DNA of 64,000 nt from Planctomycetota bacterium (GTDB lineage Bacteria; Planctomycetota; J058), in NCBI GenBank assembly GCA_023954375.1, contig JAMLIC010000001.1:248001-312000 (forward strand), read 5' to 3'. The position numbers and the translations under genes were made by a program. Below the pieces are notes generated by a model, which saw nothing but the letters and a program-made list of their open reading frames with translations, made no database searches and was not told where the DNA came from. Below, piece after piece: positions 1-9,313 of the stretch (within the stretch, counting starts at the first letter, position 1; each line of letters starts with the position of its first letter).

Positions 1-45
1 CGCCCTCCGCCCACCCGGCTATCTTCGACCCCGGAGCCGCCGCCC

Positions 46-423
46 ATGCTCGACAAGCTCGTGCTCGCCGCGTTCGGCCGGACCTCGCTCGAGCGCGTCG
101 TGCGCCAGGAGCTCGAGCGGCTGGAGAAGGGGGGCTTCCTCCCGCGCGAGGAGCTGGAGCGCCTGTCGGCCGAGTGCACCGCCGCGCTCGCCGGGCAGGT
201 CGAGCGGGCGCGCGGGCTCGTCGAGCCGGCGCTCGGCCCCGTGCTCGGCGACCTGGCCGCGCGGGTGCGCGAGGCGCTCGACGTCCCCAGCCGCGCGGAG
301 GTCGTCGCGCTGACGGAGGCCCTCCGCCGGGCCGAACGGCCGGGGGCGCCGGACGCTGACGGCGGCCGCGCAGCGGCGCCTGACGACGACGGCCGGCGCG
401 CAGCGCCGGCCGGGGGCCCGTGA
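46..423 (+). CDS. phasin-like helical protein
   Basis: A small 125-residue protein. Residues 1-75 are strongly helical and charged, and residues 78-93 contain DVPSRAEVVALTEALR, which resembles the conserved segment of polyhydroxyalkanoate granule-associated (phasin/PhaF-type) proteins, where a V-P-[ST]-R-x-[ED]-V-x-x-L-[TS] stretch leads into a coiled coil. The C-terminal 30 residues are Ala/Gly/Asp-rich and probably disordered. A GGAG lies about 10 nt before the ATG. Its stop overlaps the GTG start of the next gene (GTGA), so the two are probably translated together. The phasin relation is inferred from one motif; no PHA synthase is in view, so the role stays open. Confidence 0.6.
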   Translation: MLDKLVLAAFGRTSLERVVRQELERLEKGGFLPREELERLSAECTAALAGQVERARGLVEPALGPVLGDLAARVREALDVPSRAEVVALTEALRRAERPGAPDADGGRAAAPDDDGRRAAPAGGP

Positions 424-3400
424 CCGACGGCCCCGGGGCCGCCGACGACCGCCTGCTCGAGCTCCTGACCGCCCTGGGCAGCGTCGAGCCGGCGCGGCTG
501 CGCGAGGCGGTCGAGGCCCTGCGCGCGGCGCGGGCCCGCGGCGAGCCGGTCGACGCTGCCGCGTTCCTCGCCGAGCGCGGCGTCGTCCCGCGCGCCGTGC
601 TCGCCGACCTCCTCGGCGGCGACGAGGAGCGCGCCCGCCAGGGCGCGACGGAGGCGCCCGACGAGGGCCCGCCGCGGCGCAGCCGCAAGGCGCGCCGGGT
701 CGCCGAGCCCCCGGCGCCCGACCCGGCGCCTGACCGGGCCCGGAGCTCGCGCCGGGCGGCGCCCGTGGCCGAGCCCGAGCGCTCCCCCGACCCCGAGGCG
801 GCCCCCGAGGCGGGGGAGGCGCCCGGGCCGCGCAGCCGCAAGGCGCGGCGGATGAGCAGCGACCATCACCGGCCGGCGCGCCGGCCGAGCGCCCGCGCCG
901 ACCGGCCGCCCGAGCCGGTGGTGCTCGTGCCCCCGCCGGCGTCGGCCGGGGCGGACGACGCCACCACCGACGCCTCGACGGGCTCGTTCGAGCTGGAGAC
1001 CCGACGCTTCGACCCCGCCGCCCTCGCCGCCGCGTCGGCCGCGCGCGGGCGGCGCGGGCTGTCGATCTGGCAGCTCAAGCTGGCCTTCGCGCTCGCGCTG
1101 ACGGGCGCGGCGCTGACCCTGGCCGCCGTCGTCCGCCGCGTGCGGCCCGAGCCGCCCCCGCCCATCGTCGACCTCCCGGCGCCCATCGACGAGCCGCTCC
1201 TGCCCGAGCCCGAGCCCGAGCCGGAGCCGGAGCCCGAGCCCGAGCCCGACCCGTGGCCCGACCTGGTCGAGCGCGTGCGCGCGCTGAGCGACGTCGAGCG
1301 CTACGCCGAGGCGCGCGCGCTCCTCGACGCGGCGCCGCCCGACGTGCGCGCCGCCCGCGACGAGGCGATCGCGCAGGCGCGCGAGCGCCTGGCCGCGCTC
1401 GACGCCTTCCGCCTGGTCGCCGACGCCGCCCTGCGCGAGGCCGACGAGCTGCGCAGGCGCGGCGAGCCCGGGGCGGCGGCGCAGCGCATCCAGGCCGCGC
1501 TCGACGCCCACCCCGCGCTCGCGGGCTCCCCCACGGCCCGCCGCGTCGAGGCCGCCCGCGTCGAGGCCCTCGAGACCCGGCCCGAGACCGCCCCGGCAGC
1601 GGCCGCGGCCCGCCCGGAGCCGCCGGAGCGGGCGGGCAGGTTCGAGGTCGACGCGGCCCGCGGCCGCGAGCTCGTCGCCGCGATCCAGGCCCGCGTGCGC
1701 CGCGACCAGGCGCGCCTGGGCGAGGTGCAGCGGGCGGAGGCGGCGCGCGCGCGCGCCGCCTCCGAGCGCGCGCCGCTCGACCTCGAGCTCGCGCCGGGCT
1801 ACGTCCTCAAGGCCGCGGTGATCGACCAGCTCGACGAGCGGGGGTTCACGGCCCGCCCCGCCGGCTCGAGCGACGCGATCTCGCGCACCTGGACCGCGGT
1901 GCCGGCCGAGCTGGCGCTCCGCGTGCGCCGCCTGGCCGTCCGCGACGACGTGGCGGAGGACCAGCTGCGGCTCGGGCGCTGGTGCCTCGCGAACTACCAC
2001 TTCGACGAGGCCCGCCAGGCCTTCGCCCGCGCGGTGAGCCTCGACCCCAAGCTCATGGGGCAGGTGCCCGACGTGGCCGAGGTCGTGCGCGCCGGCCGCC
2101 TCTTCGCGGGCCGCCTCCAGCGCACGGGCTCGAGCCTCGAGCTGGCCTACGGCTTCGGGCGCCCCGCCGAGGCGTCCGACTTCCAGGACGAGCCGGGCGC
2201 GCGGGGCGTGCTGCGCGAGGGGCGCCTCGAGGTGCGCGGGAAGGGCTCGTTCTTCACGGCGCTCACGGAGATCGGCTTCGAGGGGCGCGTCGAGGTCAAG
2301 GCCACGCTGGGGCCCTCCTCGCGCGACGCGCTCTCCGTCGCGGGCGTCGCCTTCGCCGCCGGCACCCGCCGCGAGGTGGTGTGGCTCGTCGCCGTCGCGC
2401 GCGCCTCGGGGGACCTCCTGCTCCTGCGCCGCCACGAGGGGCGCGTGCGCACGGTCGACCGCAAGGCGGGGCTCCTCAAGGGCGACCCTTCGGCCGAGGT
2501 CACGCTCGAGGTCGCCGACGACGGCGTCCGCGTCAAGGCGCTCCGGCGCACCCAGCTCCGCGTGCCGCTCACGACGACCTGGGAGGGGGTGCGCGTCGTC
2601 GTGGGCGGCGTCGCCCCGGGCGAGGGCGCCGGGTCGGTCGACGCGCTGACGGTGCGCGGGAGCGTGCGCCCCGACTGGCTGCGCAAGGCCGTGGGCGAGG
2701 TCGACGCCAAGCTGCGCGCCATGCTCGCCCGCACCGAGGAGCTGCCGGTGTTCGTGGCGCCCTCCGTCCGCCCCACGGCCCCGGCCCTCTCGGCCGAGGA
2801 CGACTTCGGCCTCGACGGCGTCCCGCCGGAGGCGCTCGACGCCTACCGCGAGGGGCGCCTCAAGGCGGCCAGCGGCGGCCCGCTCGACCGCCTCGCCGCG
2901 GCGAGCGCCTTCGAGCGGGCGCTCGACGCGGCGCCCCGCTTCGCGGCCGCGGCCTACCGGCGGGCGCTCGTCCTCGAGGCGCTCGGGCGCCCGCACCTGG
3001 CCGTGGCCGACCTGGAGCAGGCCGCCGCCCACTGCCCGCGCTTCTACGAGGCCCACGCCGAGCGGGCGCGCGTGCTCGCCGGCCTCGGGCGGCTCGACGA
3101 GGCGCGGGCCGCGGCCGACGAGGCGCTCGCGCTCCGCCCCGACCACGCGCCCGCGTGGGCGGCGCGTGGGCTCGCGGCCTTCCTCCGCGGCGACCTCGAG
3201 CCGGCCCTGGCCGACCTCGACGTCGCGCTCGGCCTCGACCCCTGGAACGACGAGGTGCGCGCCCGGCGCAAGAACGTCGTGCACGTGCTCGCCGGGCCGC
3301 CCTGGGAGCGGCCCTTCCGCCGCGAGACGTCCCACTACGTGGTCGAGACCGACATCTCGCAGCGCCGCTGCGACGAGTACGCCCGCGACCTCGAGGCCGT

Positions 3401-4085
3401 GCGCCGCTTCTACGCGGCCCGCTTCGGCCTCGACGACGACCCGCCCGCCCCGCAGGGCCGCAAGGCGCGCGTGCTGATCTTCGACACGCGCGAGGGCTTC
3501 CACGCCTACGCCGAGCTGACGACCGACGACCGCGTCGAGTCGCTCCTCGGCTGCTACCTGCCGCGCTACCGCCAGCTCCTCCTCTACGAGGACAAGGACG
3601 ACGCCACGCTCGAGGAGACGCGGCGCGTGCTCTTCCACGAGGCCTTCCACCAGTTCATCCACGGCCTCGTGGGCGACCTGCCCTACTGGCTCAACGAGGG
3701 GCTCGCCGAGTACTTCTCGTCGTGCCGCGTCGAGCCCGACGGCCGCGTCACCCCGCCCGACGCGTCGTCGCGCCTCGAGAAGCGGGTGCTGGAGCTGCGC
3801 CGCTACCTGGCCCGCGATGAGCCTCCGGTCCCCTTCCCGCGGCTCATGAACGAGTCGCCCGCCGAGTTCTACTCCGGGCCGGTCGCGGCCAAGTACGCGC
3901 AGGCCTGGGCGATGGTCCACTACTTCGAGCACGGCGGCGTCCCGGAGCTCCGGGAGCGCTTCCGCCGCTACGTCAACGCCCTGCGCGAGGGCTGGGCGCC
4001 GCGGCGCGCGTTCCAGGCGGCGTGGTCGGGCGTGGACTGGGCGGAGGTGCAGCGCGGGTGGCTGGAGTACGCGCGGCGGCTGTGA
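420..4085 (+). CDS. membrane-anchored TPR protein with C-terminal DUF1570-type gluzincin peptidase domain
   Basis: A 1221-residue multidomain protein. Residues about 10-65 form a short helical module also seen at the N-terminus of other signalling proteins in this window. A disordered Arg/Pro/Ala-rich stretch follows, then one transmembrane helix at about 215-240 and an (EP)n spacer. After a helical region comes a beta-rich LamG/DUF1080-like part (about 560-750) and TPR repeats (about 805-960). The C-terminal domain carries HEAFH at about 1073-1077 and NEGLAEYF about 15 residues later, the zinc-ligand pattern of Peptidase MA-like/DUF1570 proteins, a family frequent in Planctomycetota. The catalytic part is probably outside the cytoplasm. 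It starts with GTG overlapping the previous stop. The substrate is unknown. Confidence 0.85.
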   Translation: MTDGPGAADDRLLELLTALGSVEPARLREAVEALRAARARGEPVDAAAFLAERGVVPRAVLADLLGGDEERARQGATEAPDEGPPRRSRKARRVAEPPAPDPAPDRARSSRRAAPVAEPERSPDPEAAPEAGEAPGPRSRKARRMSSDHHRPARRPSARADRPPEPVVLVPPPASAGADDATTDASTGSFELETRRFDPAALAAASAARGRRGLSIWQLKLAFALALTGAALTLAAVVRRVRPEPPPPIVDLPAPIDEPLLPEPEPEPEPEPEPEPDPWPDLVERVRALSDVERYAEARALLDAAPPDVRAARDEAIAQARERLAALDAFRLVADAALREADELRRRGEPGAAAQRIQAALDAHPALAGSPTARRVEAARVEALETRPETAPAAAAARPEPPERAGRFEVDAARGRELVAAIQARVRRDQARLGEVQRAEAARARAASERAPLDLELAPGYVLKAAVIDQLDERGFTARPAGSSDAISRTWTAVPAELALRVRRLAVRDDVAEDQLRLGRWCLANYHFDEARQAFARAVSLDPKLMGQVPDVAEVVRAGRLFAGRLQRTGSSLELAYGFGRPAEASDFQDEPGARGVLREGRLEVRGKGSFFTALTEIGFEGRVEVKATLGPSSRDALSVAGVAFAAGTRREVVWLVAVARASGDLLLLRRHEGRVRTVDRKAGLLKGDPSAEVTLEVADDGVRVKALRRTQLRVPLTTTWEGVRVVVGGVAPGEGAGSVDALTVRGSVRPDWLRKAVGEVDAKLRAMLARTEELPVFVAPSVRPTAPALSAEDDFGLDGVPPEALDAYREGRLKAASGGPLDRLAAASAFERALDAAPRFAAAAYRRALVLEALGRPHLAVADLEQAAAHCPRFYEAHAERARVLAGLGRLDEARAAADEALALRPDHAPAWAARGLAAFLRGDLEPALADLDVALGLDPWNDEVRARRKNVVHVLAGPPWERPFRRETSHYVVETDISQRRCDEYARDLEAVRRFYAARFGLDDDPPAPQGRKARVLIFDTREGFHAYAELTTDDRVESLLGCYLPRYRQLLLYEDKDDATLEETRRVLFHEAFHQFIHGLVGDLPYWLNEGLAEYFSSCRVEPDGRVTPPDASSRLEKRVLELRRYLARDEPPVPFPRLMNESPAEFYSGPVAAKYAQAWAMVHYFEHGGVPELRERFRRYVNALREGWAPRRAFQAAWSGVDWAEVQRGWLEYARRL

Positions 4086-4263
4086 TGCCTGCATGACGTC
4101 ATGCGCCCGCAGCTCGTCGGCGTCGGCGCCCCCCGCGCGCACGTGCGCGACCCGGATCCGCAGCGTGTGCGACGGGCGGCGCGGGGCGTAGGTTCTCGAC
4201 CTCTCTCCTCCCTCGCCTCGCGGACGCTTCCGCCTCCCAACCCTGCACGGCACCCCGCGGCGA

Positions 4264-4826
4264 CTACTCCTCCTGCTGCAGGCGGACCCCTGCCCACCAG
4301 AAGAGCCTGCTGCCCCTGAAGCCCGTGGCCACGCACGCCTGGTATGCGGCCCGCGCCGTCTCGCGGTCGCCTTCCCGCTCGGCGAGGAGCCCCAGGTAGT
4401 CGTGCGCCTCGCACAGGCGCTCCTGGGCCGCTCGCTCCGAGACGAGAGGCGCCCCAGATGGCAGCGGACGACGCCCGCGACCCAACCCGCCCCGCGCGCC
4501 AGATCCTCGAGGTCGGAGCGGTCGCCGCCCAGCGCGATCACCCACAGGGCGTGAGCCGCCTCGTGAGGCTCGAGCGCCGCGACCCGCGCGAAGTCGGCCC
4601 TCGCGCCCGCGAGGTCCCCGGAGAGCCCCAGGGCGTGCGCCCGCGCCTGGTACGCCGGAGCCATGTCGGGATGCACACGCAGGGCCTCACCGAACTCGGC
4701 GAGCGCCCCGGGCAGGTCGTCCTGGAACGCCCGGGCTTCGCCTCGCACGACGTGGGCCTCGGCCGTGCCCGGCCGCTGGTCCAGGGCGGCGTCACCGTCG
4801 CGGAGGGCTCCGTCCAGGTCGCCCAT
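4264..4826 (-). pseudogene. frameshifted TPR-repeat protein
   Basis: Two minus-strand frames together give one TPR protein. From an ATG at 4826 the first frame reads typical TPR helices (for example FQDDLPGALAEFGEALRVHP and YQARAHALGLSGDLAGARAD). The second frame ends at 4264 with YLGLLAEREGDRETARAAYQ and a WWAG-containing tail. The frames join at a run of four G (4452-4455); one extra G would restore a single 187-codon gene. In-frame TPR-like sequence continues upstream of 4826 to about 4900, so the true start may be earlier. It is divergent from the kinase gene at 4995. The 178 nt between 4086 and 4263 hold nothing I can recognise. The break is either a real mutation or an assembly indel. 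Confidence 0.55.
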
Positions 4827-4994
4827 GACCAGTCGCAACCTACCGCGAATGACGCCTCCTCTCCTCCTCGTGAGCCGCCCGAGGTGCTGGCGTGCCTCTC
4901 GGCACGGCGCGCCCCCACCCGTGCTCGCCGGGGCCGGGCGCGTTAAAGTGAGGCGTCTCCGGACCCTCCGGAGGCGCCGGGGGCGGGGCGAGCG

Positions 4995-7900
4995 TTGGCG
5001 TCGAACTACGACATCGCGTTCCTGCGCGTGCTCATGCAGCAGTCGCTGGCCGAGAAGGCCCAGGCGCTGCGCTGCATCCAGGTGATCGACGAGCAGGCGC
5101 AGCGGGGGCAGGCGGTCACGGCGCAGCAGGTGGTCGTGCGCCTGGGCCTCGTCGACGCCCGGCAGGCGGAGCGGGTCGACGCCCTGACGCGCGAGGAGCT
5201 CTCGCGCGGGGGGACGGGCAGCGGCGTCAACAGCTCGTTCCGCGGGGTGCTCCTGCAGAGCGGGTCGGGGTCGGCCGTCCAGAGCGGCGCCTACGCCCCG
5301 CCGCCCTCGGGACCGCCCGGGCCGCCGCCGCCGCTGCCAGGACAGACCGGGGCGTGGGGGCGCGCCTCGGCCTCGGTCTCGCAGACGCTCCCGCCGGGGT
5401 ACTACGCGGGGGGCGGCCAGGCCCTCGCCCGCCCCCCGAGCGGGGTCGTCGCGCCGACGACGTCGTCGGGCGCCCAGGCGGCGCCGCCCCCGCGGCCGGC
5501 GCCGCTCCCGTCGCTGCCCGCCACGCCGCCCCCGCCGCCGCGCCCGGCGAGCCTGCCACCCGGCGCGTCGAAGGCGCCGCTCCCGAGCGTGCTCGCGGGC
5601 GAGATGACGATGGCCGGGGCGGACCTGACCTTCAACCCGGCCGCCCATCGGCCGCCGGCGGACGGGGGCGAGGGGGGCGACGAGGACCTCTACGACCTGG
5701 CGGAGAACGGGGAGGGGCTCGACGACTTCCTCTCCGGCGCGAAGGTCGGCCGCGGCCCCGTCGGCACGAGCTACACCGGCCGCCGCAAGTCCGACGGCGC
5801 CCTGGTGGTCGTGAAGGTGCTCTCGCGCCGGTTCGCGCAGCACCCCGACCTCCTCGCGCAGGTGCTCGACGACGTGGGCGCGTGGCAGGGCGTCCACCAC
5901 CCGCGGCTCGCGGGCGCGCTCGCCACGGGCGTGTCGAACGAGCGCCAGGTGATCATCTACGAGGAGGCGCCCGGCGGGCCGCTCAGCGACCGCGCCGGGC
6001 CGGCGCGGCTCGAGCCCCGGGCGGCCCTGCGCGTCGTCTACGACGTGGCGCAGGGGCTCGTCGCCGGCCTCGAGCGCGGGCTGCCGCACGGCGACGTGCG
6101 CCCCGGGAAGGTCTTCTACGACGGCCAGCACGCCGTGCTCGTCGACCCGGGCCTGGCGCGCGCGTCCTGCCTCGCGGCCGGGTACGGGCAGCACGGCCTC
6201 TCGTTCGGCCACCCGACCTACCTGGCGCCCGAGGTGCTCCAGGAGCACCTCGACCGCCCGACGCCGGCGACCGACGTCTACGCGCTGGGGGTCCTCTTCT
6301 ACGAGCTCGTGTGCGGCGTCCCGCCGTTCCAGGGCGAGGTGGTCGAGGTCCTGGGCAAGCACTTCGACGCCCCGCTCCCGCCGCCGCCGCAGGGGGTCAC
6401 GTTCAGCGCCGCGATCGCCGGGCTCATGCTGCGCATGACGGCCAAGAGCCCGTCGCAGCGGCTGCCCGACGCCCGGGCGGTGGTGACGGCGATCACGAAC
6501 CTGCTCGAGGGCAAGCCGATCGGCCCGGTGGGCGGCCAGGCGGCCGCCGCGCGGCAGGCGCGGTCGCCCGCCGCGGCGATCTCCGCCGACGACTGGGGCC
6601 GCGCCTCGCAGCGCGAGGACCACAAGGGGATCTCGAACCAGGCCTGGACCGTCTCGAAGATCGAGCAGGCCCCGGCCGTCGGCCCGACCGACCTGGGCGA
6701 GCCGCTGACGTCGGACATCTCGGGGAGCGGCGCGCGCTCCGCGAGCACGACGGGCCGGCTCCCGCGCGAGGTCATGGACGAGGTCGCGCTCCTGACGCAG
6801 GCGCCGGGCGCGGCCAGGGTGGGCGAGAAGCTGGGCCGCGGCCCGGTCGGGACGACCTACGAGGGCGCGCTGCCGAACAACCCGGCCCCGGTGGTGGTCA
6901 AGGTCCTGTCGAAGAAGTTCAGCAAGCACCCGGACCTGCTGCGCCGCATCCTCGAGGGGGTGCGGGACGCCGCGGGCTTCAACCACCCCGGCGTCGTCCG
7001 CCCCCTCAAGGCGGTGCAGGTCGGCGGGCGCGACATGGTCGTGTTCGAGCGGGCGGCGGGCGGGCGCACCCTGCGCGAGGCGCTCGGCCGGGGCCCGCTG
7101 CCCTGGCGGCAGGCGACCGCCCTGGTCCTGGGCCTGGCGCGGACGCTCGAGGCCGCCGCGCGCCACGGCCTGTCGCACGGCGACGTCCGCCCGGAGAAGG
7201 TCTTCGTCGACGACGCGGGGCGCCCGCGCCTGGCCGACCTGGGGCTCGCCGAGGCCGCGTGCCTCGGCGCCGGGTTCGGCGCGGCCGGCATGAGCTTCGG
7301 GCACCCCGCCTACCTGGCGCCCGAGGTGGTCCAGGAGCGGCGGCGCGCGCCCGACGAGCGCAGCGACGTCTACGCGCTGGGGATCGTCTACTACGAGCTC
7401 CTCTGCGGGCGGCCCCCGTTCCAGGGGGGCGAGCCCAAGCGGCTCCTCGTCCAGCACCTCGAGGCGGCGCTGCCGCCGCCGCCCGACGGGGTGACCGTCC
7501 CCGGCGCCGTGGCCGAGCTGATCCTGCGGATGACGGCCAAGGACCCGGCGCGCCGCGTGGCCTCGATGGCGGAGCTGGTCCGCCGCCTCGAGCAGACCGA
7601 GGGCGCGGCCTCGCAGGACGGCGTGCCCAGCCTCCCGTCGGGCGAGGGGGACCTGGGGCGCTCGTCGGGGGCGCTGCCGTCGGGGGTCGGCCCGCTCGAC
7701 TTCGACCCCTCCGAGGACGAGATGGTCTCGCCCGACGCCTGGGGCGAGCAGTCGCTCGACCTCTCGCGGCCGTCGGGCGAGTGGGCGAAGGAGAAGATCG
7801 CGGAGGCCCCCAAGGTCGGCCCGGAGGAGTGGACGCCGGAGCAGTCGGACATCGACGAGCAGAGCGAGCCCGCGCCGCGCCCGGTCAAGGGCGGGGCGCC

Positions 7901-9305
7901 GGCCGCCAGCCCGCCGGCGGCGGCGAAGGACGCCCTCTCCGCCGCGATCGCGGCCGCGGCCGTGACGCGCCCCTCCGAGCCGGAGGGCCCCTCGGCCGCG
8001 GACTCGTCGCGGACGACGAAGAAGCGGCAGGCGGGGGCCGCGGCCGCCCCTCCGCGCGGCGGCAAGCCCGCGGCCGCGGGGGAGGGGAACAAGAAGCAGC
8101 TGCTCGTGGCCGTGGGCGGGATCGCCCTCACGCTGGTGGTGATGCTCGTCCTCGTGCTCCGGAGCGGCGACCAGCGGCAGACCGGCGAGGGCAACGGCCA
8201 GGTGACCGAGGCCCCGCCCCCGCCGGTCCAGCCGCCCGGGCCGGACCCGCTCAAGGAGCGGCAGGCGCTCCGCGCGCGCCTCGAGCGGGCCCTCCGCGAG
8301 GCCGAGACGGACGTCGAGGACCTCGCGCGCTCGCAGCGGCTGCGCGAGGCCGCCGAGCGGCTGAAGAGGGTCCCCGACGAGGTCCGGTCGGAGCCCGACC
8401 TCGCGACGCGGCTGGACGGCCTCGAGGGCAGGATCCGCCAGGTCGCCAGCGAGCGGTTCGCCCGCGAGGAGGGCGAGATCGCCGCGCTCGTGAACCGGCG
8501 CGAGTTCGCCCGCGCGCAGAGCGTCGCCAACGGGGTGGCGCAGTGGGCGCCCGACCCGGCCATGGCCCAGCGCGCCCGGCAGGCGCTCGAGGAGCGCCTC
8601 AGGGCCTACGACCAGCCCGTGGCGGAGCTCGAGCTCGACGAGGCGTTCGACGGGCAGGCGCTCGAGGCGCAGCTCGGGGCGGCGGTGCGCGGCTGGAGCG
8701 ACGGCGGCCGCCTGTTCTCGAAGGGCGGGGTCGCGGTGGTGTGGAACGACCCCGCGGTCCTGTTCGAGGACGTGCAGGTCCTCCAGGGCAAGGCGGCGGT
8801 CGATGCCCTGCCCGACGGGCGCAGCGCCCTGCGCGTCACGGGGACCGAGGCCGCCCCCGCGCTGGTGGTGCTCAAGCTCCCGCTCAAGCGCCTGGTGGAC
8901 GCCACGCTCGACATGGTCCTCGCCGCGGAGCCCGCCCGGGGCGCCCACGCGGCGCTGGTCATGGGCGTGCGGCCGCCGGCGCAGGTGCGCGGCTTCGGCA
9001 CCTGGTGGGGCACCGCGCCGGTGGAGCTCGTGTCGCTGCAGGAGCGGCTCCGGCTGCGGGCGACGGTGCCCCGGCCGGCGCTCCCCCTCGACGCGCCGCT
9101 CTCCATGCGCCTGAGGATGTCCGGCGACCGGCAGCTCTCCTACCAGGGGGCGCTCGCCGTGAACGGCGCGGTGAAGGAGGGCTCCGCGGCGAGCGTCGAT
9201 GCGGGGCGCTCGGCGGGGCGCCTCGCCCTGTGGGTCGAGGGCGCCGAGCTGTGGCTCACGGGCCTCGAGGTGCGCGGCCTCCCGGACCCGGCCGGGCTGC
9301 GGTAG
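4995..9305 (+). CDS. membrane receptor with two tandem Ser/Thr-kinase-like domains and an extracytoplasmic beta domain
   Basis: A 1436-residue protein with a TTG start. Residues 1-70 are a helical module (see findings), followed by a Pro-rich linker. Two protein-kinase folds follow at about 245-505 and 600-870, each with a Gly-rich loop (GRGPVGTSY; GRGPVGTTY), VVVKVL for the ATP-anchoring Lys, and APE followed by DVYALG. Their catalytic loops are HGDVRPGK and HGDVRPEK: the HRD Asp is kept, but the loop Asn is Lys and DFG reads DPG or DLG, so activity is doubtful. One TM helix lies at about 1036-1056. Outside it are a coiled coil and a LamG/DUF1080-like beta region. It probably senses something through the outer part and signals through atypical kinase domains. 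A TTAAAGT box and a small hairpin precede it (4942-4980). Confidence 0.85.
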   Translation: MASNYDIAFLRVLMQQSLAEKAQALRCIQVIDEQAQRGQAVTAQQVVVRLGLVDARQAERVDALTREELSRGGTGSGVNSSFRGVLLQSGSGSAVQSGAYAPPPSGPPGPPPPLPGQTGAWGRASASVSQTLPPGYYAGGGQALARPPSGVVAPTTSSGAQAAPPPRPAPLPSLPATPPPPPRPASLPPGASKAPLPSVLAGEMTMAGADLTFNPAAHRPPADGGEGGDEDLYDLAENGEGLDDFLSGAKVGRGPVGTSYTGRRKSDGALVVVKVLSRRFAQHPDLLAQVLDDVGAWQGVHHPRLAGALATGVSNERQVIIYEEAPGGPLSDRAGPARLEPRAALRVVYDVAQGLVAGLERGLPHGDVRPGKVFYDGQHAVLVDPGLARASCLAAGYGQHGLSFGHPTYLAPEVLQEHLDRPTPATDVYALGVLFYELVCGVPPFQGEVVEVLGKHFDAPLPPPPQGVTFSAAIAGLMLRMTAKSPSQRLPDARAVVTAITNLLEGKPIGPVGGQAAAARQARSPAAAISADDWGRASQREDHKGISNQAWTVSKIEQAPAVGPTDLGEPLTSDISGSGARSASTTGRLPREVMDEVALLTQAPGAARVGEKLGRGPVGTTYEGALPNNPAPVVVKVLSKKFSKHPDLLRRILEGVRDAAGFNHPGVVRPLKAVQVGGRDMVVFERAAGGRTLREALGRGPLPWRQATALVLGLARTLEAAARHGLSHGDVRPEKVFVDDAGRPRLADLGLAEAACLGAGFGAAGMSFGHPAYLAPEVVQERRRAPDERSDVYALGIVYYELLCGRPPFQGGEPKRLLVQHLEAALPPPPDGVTVPGAVAELILRMTAKDPARRVASMAELVRRLEQTEGAASQDGVPSLPSGEGDLGRSSGALPSGVGPLDFDPSEDEMVSPDAWGEQSLDLSRPSGEWAKEKIAEAPKVGPEEWTPEQSDIDEQSEPAPRPVKGGAPAASPPAAAKDALSAAIAAAAVTRPSEPEGPSAADSSRTTKKRQAGAAAAPPRGGKPAAAGEGNKKQLLVAVGGIALTLVVMLVLVLRSGDQRQTGEGNGQVTEAPPPPVQPPGPDPLKERQALRARLERALREAETDVEDLARSQRLREAAERLKRVPDEVRSEPDLATRLDGLEGRIRQVASERFAREEGEIAALVNRREFARAQSVANGVAQWAPDPAMAQRARQALEERLRAYDQPVAELELDEAFDGQALEAQLGAAVRGWSDGGRLFSKGGVAVVWNDPAVLFEDVQVLQGKAAVDALPDGRSALRVTGTEAAPALVVLKLPLKRLVDATLDMVLAAEPARGAHAALVMGVRPPAQVRGFGTWWGTAPVELVSLQERLRLRATVPRPALPLDAPLSMRLRMSGDRQLSYQGALAVNGAVKEGSAASVDAGRSAGRLALWVEGAELWLTGLEVRGLPDPAGLR

Positions 9306-9313
9306 CGCGGCGG

